DNA of 61,572 nucleotides from Rhodanobacter sp. (GTDB lineage: Bacteria; Pseudomonadota; Gammaproteobacteria; Xanthomonadales; Rhodanobacteraceae): NCBI GenBank assembly GCA_030148505.1, contig JASBTI010000047.1, positions 1 through 61,572 on the forward strand. Direction: 5' to 3'. The notes beneath the pieces are model-generated. The model was not told the DNA's origin, ran no database searches, and worked only from the letters and a program-made list of their open reading frames with translations. Of the stretch, positions 34,213 through 41,409 are shown one piece after another (the first letter of the stretch is position 1; each line of letters begins with the position of its first letter). The position numbers and the translations under genes are program-made.

Positions 34213-35514
34213 ATGACCGCGGCTTTCCCCGACTTGATCGACTATGCCTCGGCGTGCGGGCGACTGCTTGCCCACAGCGTGCGTTGCGTTTCCGAGCCGT
34301 GCCCAGTGGCGCAGGCCACGGCGAGGATTCTGGCGGCAGACATCCGCAGCCCGATGGCACTGCCGTCGTTTGACCATGCCGCGATGGACGGTTACGCGCT
34401 GCGTGCGCGCGACACGCTGGCGGCGGGCTCGGAACATCCGGTGCAAGGCTCGCAGGCGGCTGGCGATGTTGCCGTCGCATCGACGGGAGCGGCATGGGAG
34501 ATCATGACCGGGGCGCAACTGCCCGATGGCCTGGACGCCGTGGTGGCGGTGGAGCGCACCGAACTGCTGGAGGCACTTGCCGACGGCAGTCCGGCGCGCA
34601 TTCGTCTGAGCGATCCCCTCATAGCGGGACAAAACGTGCGTTATGCCGGCACCGATGTCGAGCAAGGGGCGGTCGTGCTGCGTGCCGGCACCTGTATCGG
34701 TCCGGCCCAGGTGATGTTGCTGGCGGCGTTGGGCATAGCCAGCGTGGACGTGGTGCGGCGCCCGCGCGCGGCGATCATCTGCACCGGCAAGGAGTTACAG
34801 GCCGACGCGTCGCTGGCGCTGCAGTCAGGTCATATCCATGGCTCCAACGGCCCCTATCTGGCGGCGGCCCTCGAGGCCGCGGGCGTTCAAGTCCTGTCTT
34901 GCGAGACCGTCGACGACACTGCGGTGACCTATGCCAGCGCGCTGCGACAGGCCGTCGATGCAGGAGCCGAGCTGATCATCAGCACCGGTGCGGTATCGAT
35001 GGGTCGCTATGATTTCGTCCCTGACACCCTGCGCCAGCTCGGCGCCGAGATCCTGTTCCACCGTGTGGCGATGCGCCCTGGCAAGCCCTTGCTGGCGGCG
35101 TCCCTGCCCAGTGGCCCCTTGGTGCTCGCGCTGCCGGGCACGCCGATGGCGGTCGCAGCGGGTCTGCGCTTTTTCGTCACCCCGGTGGTGCGCGCGATGA
35201 GCGGTCAAGAGCCAGAGCCGCTGTCGCATGCCGTACTCGACACGCCCCAACGCCCCACGCCTGGTCTGCGCCATTTTCTGCGCGCGACCTTTCACCAGGA
35301 TGAATCCGGCTCTCTGCATGCGAGCGTGCTGAAGTTGCAGCAGCCGTTTCGTATTTTGCCGTTCGCTCATGCGGATGGCTGGGTGGTGCTGCCTGAAAAT
35401 GCCGGTGATTGTGCCGCCGGCAGCATCGTCCGCATCGCCAGCTTGCATGCACACGCGTCCTCCGCTTTGTTGTCGGCGCGACCGACTGATACGCATGAAG
35501 AGGGGTCACCATGA
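34213..35514 (+). CDS. moeA: Molybdopterin molybdenumtransferase, second divergent copy
   Basis: The 433-residue protein is a second MoeA with the canonical PSFDHAAMDGYALRA, EIMTGAQLPDGLDAVVAVE, IICTGKELQADAS, HGSNGPYLAAAL, ISTGAVSMGRYDFVPD and LALPGTPMAVAAGL. Compared with typical MoeA, TGAVSMG replaces GGVSVG and LPGTPMA replaces LPGNPVS, so the molybdate or MPT-AMP pocket may be altered. The ATG at 34213 lies 7 bp after the previous stop. Two unlike MoeA copies often occur in organisms where one has taken over a specialised role; here no mogA/moaB adenylyltransferase gene is seen in the operon. Confidence 0.9.
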   Translation: MTAAFPDLIDYASACGRLLAHSVRCVSEPCPVAQATARILAADIRSPMALPSFDHAAMDGYALRARDTLAAGSEHPVQGSQAAGDVAVASTGAAWEIMTGAQLPDGLDAVVAVERTELLEALADGSPARIRLSDPLIAGQNVRYAGTDVEQGAVVLRAGTCIGPAQVMLLAALGIASVDVVRRPRAAIICTGKELQADASLALQSGHIHGSNGPYLAAALEAAGVQVLSCETVDDTAVTYASALRQAVDAGAELIISTGAVSMGRYDFVPDTLRQLGAEILFHRVAMRPGKPLLAASLPSGPLVLALPGTPMAVAAGLRFFVTPVVRAMSGQEPEPLSHAVLDTPQRPTPGLRHFLRATFHQDESGSLHASVLKLQQPFRILPFAHADGWVVLPENAGDCAAGSIVRIASLHAHASSALLSARPTDTHEEGSP

Positions 35515-35855
35515 AACTGCAGATCGAAGGCCAGAAGCTGCGCCTGCGCCTGGATGAGACCGAGCTGGCTACGTTGCTGGCAGGCGACGTATTGGCGATC
35601 TGTATCCGTTTCGTCGGCGTATTTTCCATCGAGTGCAGGGTGCAATTGGTCGAGGGTGCGGATGCGACATTTTCAGGGTCGGCCGAGAGATGGCAGATCG
35701 GCTTGCCCGGCGCCTCCGTTCGCGAGCACGCTGCGCGCCTGCCCACGCGCGAAGGGTTGCGTTTCACGCTGACGGGGCCGGGCGGCGCGGACGCGCTGGA
35801 GCTGCTGTTCGATGTCGACGTACGCGACAGCGTGAGGCGGCGACGCTCGTCGTGA
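35511..35855 (+). CDS. Small protein of unknown function at the end of the Moco operon
   Basis: The 114-residue product starts MKLQIEGQKLRLRLDETELA and overlaps the preceding moeA stop by 4 bp (ATGA), so it belongs to the same transcript. It has no signal peptide, membrane helix or Cys motif. The sequence is mostly beta-strand-like with an Arg-rich end (RRRRSS). I do not recognise the family. Its coupling suggests a role in cofactor insertion or delivery, but this rests on position only. Confidence 0.7.
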   Translation: MKLQIEGQKLRLRLDETELATLLAGDVLAICIRFVGVFSIECRVQLVEGADATFSGSAERWQIGLPGASVREHAARLPTREGLRFTLTGPGGADALELLFDVDVRDSVRRRRSS

Positions 35856-35907
35856 GCGCGACTCCCGGCTACCATGTCCGCTGGCCCTCGACCGATGCGG
35901 ATACGCC

Positions 35908-36528
35908 ATGCTGGGAAAACTGATCGCGCTGCTCGCCAGCGCGGTGATTGCGGTGATTTCGCGCATGGGCTACCTCGGCATCGTGCTGTTGATGGGCATC
36001 GAGAGCGCCTGCATTCCGCTGCCGTCGGAAATCATCATGCCGTTCGCCGGCTACCTGGTGTTCAAGGGCACCCTGGTGCTGTGGATGGTCGCGCTGGCCG
36101 GCGCCATCGGCTGCGTGCTGGGCTCGTGGCTTGCGTATGCAGTGGGCGCGTGGGGCGGCCGGCCGCTGGCGGAACGTTACGGCAAATACGTATTGATCTC
36201 GCCTGACGATCTGGACCTGGCCGATCGCTGGTTCCAGCGTTACGGCGGCATCATCATTTTCGTCGGCCGGCTGCTGCCGGTGATCCGCACCTTCATCGCC
36301 TTTCCGGCCGGAGTGGCGCGGATGCCGCTATGGCGTTTCAGCCTGTATACCTTCCTCGGCTCGTTCATCTGGTGCTGGGCGCTGGCCTGGATGGGCCTGA
36401 AACTGGGCGAGCACTGGGATACGCTGGGGGTCTACTTCCACCGCTTTGACGCCGCGATTGGCGCCGTCATCCTGGTGGCCCTCGGCCTGTATGTCTGGCG
36501 TCATATCCGGCATTTGCGCAGGGGCTGA
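35908..36528 (+). CDS. DedA-family membrane protein
   Basis: The 206-residue protein has the DedA pattern: ESACIPLPSEIIMPFAGYL, then GSWLAYAVGAWGGRPLAERYGKY, and FVGRLLPVIRTFIAFPAGVARM with the conserved basic and acidic residues, and four to six membrane helices. DedA proteins sit in the inner membrane and act as lipid flippases (undecaprenyl-phosphate, phosphatidylethanolamine) needed for membrane integrity. The gene follows the Moco operon by 52 bp on the same strand but is unrelated in function. Confidence 0.9.
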   Translation: MLGKLIALLASAVIAVISRMGYLGIVLLMGIESACIPLPSEIIMPFAGYLVFKGTLVLWMVALAGAIGCVLGSWLAYAVGAWGGRPLAERYGKYVLISPDDLDLADRWFQRYGGIIIFVGRLLPVIRTFIAFPAGVARMPLWRFSLYTFLGSFIWCWALAWMGLKLGEHWDTLGVYFHRFDAAIGAVILVALGLYVWRHIRHLRRG

Positions 36529-36577
36529 CAGCGACTACCTGGTTCGATAGCTTCGGGTCAGCCTGACAGGTACGGCC

Positions 36578-37222
36578 TCAGCATTTCACCCGGCCCCCGG
36601 CAAGCTGCTGGCAGGGATGGAAGACCGGCTTGTCGATCGGTTTGACGTGGTGGTCATCGCGGTCATGGGGGTGCCGGCCGTCTCCATCGCGTTCACCCCG
36701 ACGTTGCCGCCCGGCGCCCCAGTAGTTGGGAACGTAGTTGTAGCTCGGACGGTTCAGGGCGTCGCGATAGTGTGTGTTCTGCTCGCGCAGCGCGTTGTTT
36801 TCGGCGAGCAATTGGGCCTGGCGCGCCTGTTGATCGGCAAGGGTCTGCTGTTTGGCATCGCGTACGGCTTGTGCGCTCTGTGCCTGCTCGGCTTTGGCGT
36901 CGGCCAGCTGGCGCTGCTGACGTACTTGCTGGCGGCGTTGATAGACCGCGAGGCGACTCTTGTACAGGCCCATCAGGTTGCGCGCTGCCGCGTAGCGTTC
37001 GGCGGTATCGATTTTTCCCAGGTCAAGGTATTGGTCGATGATTTCGGTATCGTCGGCCTTGTGGATCAGCTTGCCGGTATGCCCGGGGCAGGGCCGATCG
37101 GTATATTCGACCCCTTTGCCGAACGGGCACTTGTAGATGTTTTGCGCCGGGGCGGTGCCAACCATCCCGAACAGGATGATGGCGAGGGGAACGAGCCACC
37201 TGGATGGATACGAGGTATTCAT
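36578..37222 (-). CDS. DUF4124-domain exported protein with coiled-coil
   Basis: The 214-residue protein has a signal peptide (WLVPLAIILFGMVGTAPAQ). A short DUF4124 domain follows (IYKCPFGKGVEYTDRPCPGH, with its paired Cys). A long Gln/Ala-rich coiled-coil (RRQQVRQQRQLADAKAEQAQ onwards) leads to an Arg/Asp/His-rich tail and a terminal Cys. DUF4124 proteins are periplasmic and common in xanthomonads, with no assigned activity. The start 37222 (ATG AAT ACC) was preferred to one 4 codons upstream. Confidence 0.85.
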   Translation of the reverse strand: MNTSYPSRWLVPLAIILFGMVGTAPAQNIYKCPFGKGVEYTDRPCPGHTGKLIHKADDTEIIDQYLDLGKIDTAERYAAARNLMGLYKSRLAVYQRRQQVRQQRQLADAKAEQAQSAQAVRDAKQQTLADQQARQAQLLAENNALREQNTHYRDALNRPSYNYVPNYWGAGRQRRGERDGDGRHPHDRDDHHVKPIDKPVFHPCQQLAGGRVKC

Positions 37223-37372
37223 GGCGATGTCCAATATGCTACCGCTGTCGCGTCATCGCAACGTCAAGAGACTGCCGCGACGCGGCAAACGGACGGCAAC
37301 CCCTGTGCAATGGCCGAAATCCGCCGGCGCAGCGGTCCCTGGAACGAACATCAGATGACAGGAGCCGGGTAG

Positions 37373-38383
37373 ATGCGGAAATTCGCTGCACTGATCCGGC
37401 TGGTGCCGGTGGCCCTCGCCGGCCTGCTGATGGGGATCTCCGGGCTTTGGGGCGCACTGGCGCTGTGGTACCGGTTGCCGGGTGGGCGAACCGTGCGGGT
37501 GATCGTTGCCGGCCTGTGGCTGCTGTGGATGATCGGGCTGCTCGCCCTGGCATGGCAGCAAGGCCGTGGCTGGCCGCTGCTGCTCTATGTGCTGGCATGG
37601 CTGATGCTGCTGCGCTGGTGGCGCGCGATCCGCCCGAGCAATGACCGTCCCTGGATCGACGATGTCGCCTGCCTGTTGCGCGGCACGCTGACCGGTCACA
37701 CGGTGACCCTGCACAACGTGCGCAATTTCCACTGGCGTCGCGACGACGATTACGACGTTCGCTGGGAAACCCGGCACTACGATCTGGACCGCCTGTGCTC
37801 GGCGGACGCCATCATCTCCTACTGGAGCGGCAAGGCAATTGCGCACGCGATGATGTCGTTCGGCTTCGACGACGGCCGGCACCTGGTGTTCTCGGTGGAA
37901 ATCCGCCGGCAACGGGGGCGGCCGTATTCGTCGATCGGCGGCTTCTTCAAGCAGTTTGAGACGATCCTGGTGGCCGCCGATGAGCGCGACATCGTGCAGG
38001 TGCGCACCAATGTCCGCGGCGAGGATGACTACCTGTATCCGCTGACCATGAGCCAGGAGGCGATGCGCGCATTGTTCGTGTCGTATGTGGAGGCGGCCAA
38101 TGCGCTGGCCGAGACGCCGCGGTTCTATCACACTCTCAGCTCGAACTGCACGAGCCTGGTCTATCGCATGGCCAAACGCGTGGCGCCGGGATTGCCACTG
38201 GACGCCCGGCTGCTGCTGACCGGCTATCTGCCGGGCTACCTGTACGACAACGGCGTGCTGGATCGCCGCTACACGCTGGCCCAGTGGCAGCAAAGAGCCC
38301 GCATCACCGAGCAAGCCCGCCGCAGTGGACCGGAGGAGGACTTTTCGCGGGTGATCCGAGAGGGCCATCCGCCAGCGCGTTGA
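37373..38383 (+). CDS. DUF4105-family membrane protein
   Basis: The 336-residue protein begins with three hydrophobic helices (LVPVALAGLLMGISGLWGAL; VIVAGLWLLWMIGLLALAW; LLLYVLAWLMLLRWW). A DUF4105 domain follows, with HNVRNFHWRRDDDYDVRWE, MMSFGFDDGRHLVFSVEIR and the HTLSSNCTSLVYRMAKR stretch. The conserved Cys and His suggest a hydrolase or peptidase fold facing the periplasm, but the family has no confirmed function. It is preceded by AGGAGCC and is divergent from the DUF4124 gene. Confidence 0.88.
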   Translation: MRKFAALIRLVPVALAGLLMGISGLWGALALWYRLPGGRTVRVIVAGLWLLWMIGLLALAWQQGRGWPLLLYVLAWLMLLRWWRAIRPSNDRPWIDDVACLLRGTLTGHTVTLHNVRNFHWRRDDDYDVRWETRHYDLDRLCSADAIISYWSGKAIAHAMMSFGFDDGRHLVFSVEIRRQRGRPYSSIGGFFKQFETILVAADERDIVQVRTNVRGEDDYLYPLTMSQEAMRALFVSYVEAANALAETPRFYHTLSSNCTSLVYRMAKRVAPGLPLDARLLLTGYLPGYLYDNGVLDRRYTLAQWQQRARITEQARRSGPEEDFSRVIREGHPPAR

Positions 38384-38414
38384 TCATCGCTATATCAGCA
38401 CCATCGCTTATCCG

Positions 38415-38861
38415 TCAGTTCCCATGCGCACACTCTCCTTCAATCAGGGCGTGACCTACGGGTTGGATGGGAGCAGCCCATTTGATATGGATAAAAACCG
38501 AGGGTAGCTGTTGGGTCGCACGTTGACACGTAGGGGGTCGATAGGTGATGGCGGTGGCGCCGTTGAGCACGGTGCCGCCGACGGTGAGCGAGACCCCTGA
38601 GACCACCCCATCGGTGAGCGTGTAGTTGGCCTGATTGCCGTCCGGGTAGTTCACGGTGCTGATATGGCCCATCGCGTCATGACTGTAGCCGATGGCGTAG
38701 GTCGTGCCGCCCATCGAGAAGCCGCGCCCGGCCATCCAGCCCTCCGGTGTATAGCTATAGGACGTGGCGCCGGTGGCGTCGCTGTCATAGGTGAAGCAAT
38801 GACCGGCGGATAGCGCTATGTGGAAATACAAGACTTGACCCTGAGGCTCCCTTGGGGGCAA
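38415..38861 (-). pseudogene. Orphan Rhs fragment, a degenerate copy of an internal part of the main Rhs gene
   Basis: Between about 38539 and 38800 the reverse-strand translation (SDATGATSYSYTPEGWMAGRGFSMGG, given here as two overlapping blocks of the same region) repeats residues of the main Rhs protein encoded at 39278-41302. By eye the DNA is about 95% identical to 40644-40891, with about 13 substitutions. A 36-bp deletion lies beside a GTC repeat (the segment between 40891 and 40928 is missing here). The copy lacks the Rhs core tip, signal peptide and C-terminal domain, and runs out into unrelated sequence on both sides. It is most likely a remnant left by recombination among Rhs copies. 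Confidence 0.75.
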
Positions 38862-38870
38862 GGTCGCTCT

Positions 38871-39260
38871 TTACATTAACTTGGAAACAAGATAAGCACA
38901 GACCAAGGCACAAATTAGAGCGCTGGCCGCAAACATGTAGACGGGCCAAATTTGATGGTAGCCGTCGAGTGCATCCTGATACAGATAGATAAAAGAAACC
39001 CCAGTCGCAACCACTGATGCTGCACCCATGGCCCATACCAAACGTCCTGGGCGACTAGGTGTCATAAGATTTAAGCTTTTGTTATGCGTACTACGAAGCC
39101 CCTTCAGGCTGCGGATATTAGAAATTTTAACTAGGTATGCGCCTATAATGCACATTAGGACGCCTGAGGATCTAATCATAAAGTCATTGAAGTCAATGAC
39201 CATAACCAGGCCTCCTAATAAAAGCAAAATGATAGCCGGAAAAAATAGGCGATATCTCAT
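38871..39260 (-). CDS. Small membrane protein behind the Rhs gene, candidate immunity protein
   Basis: The 129-residue protein has about four hydrophobic segments (FPAIILLLLGGLVMVIDF; MIRSSGVLMCIIGAYLV; GRLVWAMGAASVVATGVSFI; YMFAASALICALVCAYLV). I do not recognise its family. It follows the Rhs gene almost without gap. The start at 39260 has AAAGAG at good spacing; an ATG at 39281 overlapping the Rhs stop (ATGA) is the alternative. The gene is clearly AT-richer than its surroundings, as are the last few hundred bases of the Rhs gene. Such position and composition are typical of immunity genes, but activity is not shown by the sequence. Confidence 0.6.
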   Translation of the reverse strand: MRYRLFFPAIILLLLGGLVMVIDFNDFMIRSSGVLMCIIGAYLVKISNIRSLKGLRSTHNKSLNLMTPSRPGRLVWAMGAASVVATGVSFIYLYQDALDGYHQIWPVYMFAASALICALVCAYLVSKLM

Positions 39261-39277
39261 ATGTGGTTCTCTTTGAG

Positions 39278-41302
39278 TCATTGTGACTGACAAGCCTCCG
39301 GTGCTTTTGCGGCTAGGTCAACCGCTTGCCCTGCTAGGTTTCCGACAGTGTCCGCAAATCCAGAGGCGCCAGGAATGCGACTTGCTGCCGCCTTGGCCGC
39401 TATTTCATACAGCTGACTGAAATTAAAATTTCCAAGAGCAGTTAAGTCACCGCTTGCAAAGGAGCTTAAGGATGAACCTGCTGCCCCAGTAATAAAGCTC
39501 GCCGTTCCAAAAAATGATGTTGTGGATGCGAGTGATAATGTGATAGGGGTATCAAAGCCCGCGCTAGGCCCTTCTCCCACGCCGGCTAAGACAGCTCCTA
39601 GGCCGCTCCCCAGAGAAATCAGTCCGGAGAGTTTCGAGGCCCTGTCGAAGTATTGTGCTAATCGAGCAGCCTCTTTTTGGGCTTCGGTGCATTTAGGGCA
39701 CAATCCGAGCAAATCGGCATTGCTGATCGGATTATCCCCCACATAGGCATACGTATTCATCCCCCCCATCAGTCCGATCGGATCACTCTCGATATACCTT
39801 CCCAATGCCGAGCTATAGTCCCGAAATCCGTTGTTCCAGTCGCCGGTTTCCGCATCGTAGTATTGCCCCGGGAAGCCGAGGTTGAGGGTGACGCTGGCGA
39901 CGGTGACGTTTTGCGTGAACGGGAAGTTCTGGGCGCGCCACACCACAGCCTGGGAGGCATTGGTCATGGCCTCGGGCCGGCCGACCTGATCGTCGTGGAT
40001 CGCATCGACCTGGCCACCGGCGACGCGCCCGATCAGCCGGCCGTTGAGCCATACGTAGTCGATCCAGCCACTACCCGGATCTTCCGCCAGCAAGGCACCG
40101 CCCTGGTCGGGGGCGAAATAGGTGGTTCCTGCGGTGCCGGTCTTGCGCAGCCGTTGGCCTTCGGGGTTGACGTAGTAGCTCATGCCGCCCGCGCTGTTCA
40201 GTCGGTTGAACGCATCGTAGCTGTATGTCGGCGTCGATGACACGGTGGTGGTATTGCCTTGGGCATCGTAACCAAACTGCGTTGCGGTGGCGCCCGTCCG
40301 ACTGACGAGCTGGTTGCTGGTGGCACTGACGGTCGTCGTCCACGACGCACCATTGGTGGTCTGGGTGATGCGGTTGCCGTTGGCGTCGTACTGGAAGCTC
40401 TCATTATCCAGCCCCGAATACACCGACACCAGACGCGACTGGTCGTCGTAGCCGAAGTTCTGTGTCAGACCGCTGTCGATGCCGTTGGCCACCTGGGTGA
40501 TCCGGTTTGCGCTGTCGTAGGTGAAGCCGAGATTCTGTACGCCCGGGACGAAGATCGCGGTGAGCCGCCCGTCGTCATCGTAACCCATCGTATTGGACAA
40601 GCCATTGCTGGAGGTCCAGGTCGCCATGGCGCTGTCGGCCGGCCGATAGGTGATGGCGGTGGCGCCGTTGAGCACGGTGCCGCCGACAGTGAGCGAGACC
40701 CCTGAGACCACCCCATCGGTGAACGTGTAGTTGGCCTGGTTACCGTCCGGGTAGTTGACGGTGGTGAGATGACCCATCGCGTCGCGACTGTAGCCGATGG
40801 CGTAGGTCGTGCCGCCCATCGAGAAGCCGCGCCCGGCCATCCAGCCCTCTGGCGTATAGCTGTAGGACGTGGCGCCGGTGGCGTCGCTGTCCCCACACAG
40901 ACGGCCGACACCGTTGGTGCAGGTGTCATACGTGAAGCTTTGTGTCTGCCCGCCAGCGCTTATCGTTGTGAGGCGGTTGATGCCATCATAGCCATAGCTG
41001 GTCTGTACACCATCGGCACGGGTCATGCTGGAGCGTCGACCATAACTGTCGTACCCGTAACTTGTTGTGCCGGTGTCGGGGCTGGTCCGCTGCCAGAGTT
41101 GACCCAGCCCGTCATGAGCGTAAGTCGTGACCAGTCCGCGCGGATCGGTAACGGTCGCTACTTGATCGCCTGCGTCGTAGGTGATCTGGGTAATAGTGGT
41201 CGTGCCGGCCGCATGGGTGAATGGGCCATATAGCAGCACAGCGATCAATGCCACCAGCGGGCGCCGGTTGATGCGAGGGTGCAGGTTCACGTGGCGCTCC
41301 AT
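39278..41302 (-). CDS. Sec-exported Rhs core protein with variable C-terminal domain
   Basis: The 674-residue protein begins with a signal peptide (PLVALIAVLLYGPFTHAAG). Many YD-type repeats follow (YDAGDQVATVTDPRG, YDSYGRRSSMTRADG, YDDDGRLTAIF, YDANGNRITQT). The Rhs core ends with GRYIESDPIGLMGGMNTYAYVGDNPI near residue 505. The remaining 140 or so residues are unlike the rest: Gly/Ser/Ala-rich (SGLISLGSGLGAVLAGVGEG) and AT-richer in DNA, as is usual for exchangeable toxin tips. I do not recognise the toxin fold; membrane insertion is one possibility. A start at 41302 was chosen because AGAAGGA precedes it. It lies 107 bp after another Rhs gene and directly before a candidate immunity gene. 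Confidence 0.85.
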   Translation of the reverse strand: MERHVNLHPRINRRPLVALIAVLLYGPFTHAAGTTTITQITYDAGDQVATVTDPRGLVTTYAHDGLGQLWQRTSPDTGTTSYGYDSYGRRSSMTRADGVQTSYGYDGINRLTTISAGGQTQSFTYDTCTNGVGRLCGDSDATGATSYSYTPEGWMAGRGFSMGGTTYAIGYSRDAMGHLTTVNYPDGNQANYTFTDGVVSGVSLTVGGTVLNGATAITYRPADSAMATWTSSNGLSNTMGYDDDGRLTAIFVPGVQNLGFTYDSANRITQVANGIDSGLTQNFGYDDQSRLVSVYSGLDNESFQYDANGNRITQTTNGASWTTTVSATSNQLVSRTGATATQFGYDAQGNTTTVSSTPTYSYDAFNRLNSAGGMSYYVNPEGQRLRKTGTAGTTYFAPDQGGALLAEDPGSGWIDYVWLNGRLIGRVAGGQVDAIHDDQVGRPEAMTNASQAVVWRAQNFPFTQNVTVASVTLNLGFPGQYYDAETGDWNNGFRDYSSALGRYIESDPIGLMGGMNTYAYVGDNPISNADLLGLCPKCTEAQKEAARLAQYFDRASKLSGLISLGSGLGAVLAGVGEGPSAGFDTPITLSLASTTSFFGTASFITGAAGSSLSSFASGDLTALGNFNFSQLYEIAAKAAASRIPGASGFADTVGNLAGQAVDLAAKAPEACQSQ

Positions 41303-41409
41303 GGTCACGTCCTTCTGGGGAGAATTCAGCACTCGATGGCGATGCAGTCGTGCGGAGGAGCCAGCACTCTGGCGATTGGTGGTGTCTGGGCGAGTCCTTG
41401 GAGTGGCCA

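Noticed and set aside
38415..38861. An intact small Rhs gene
   Set aside because: It lacks a signal peptide, the Rhs core and a start context; only an internal fragment of the main gene is present, with unrelated ends.
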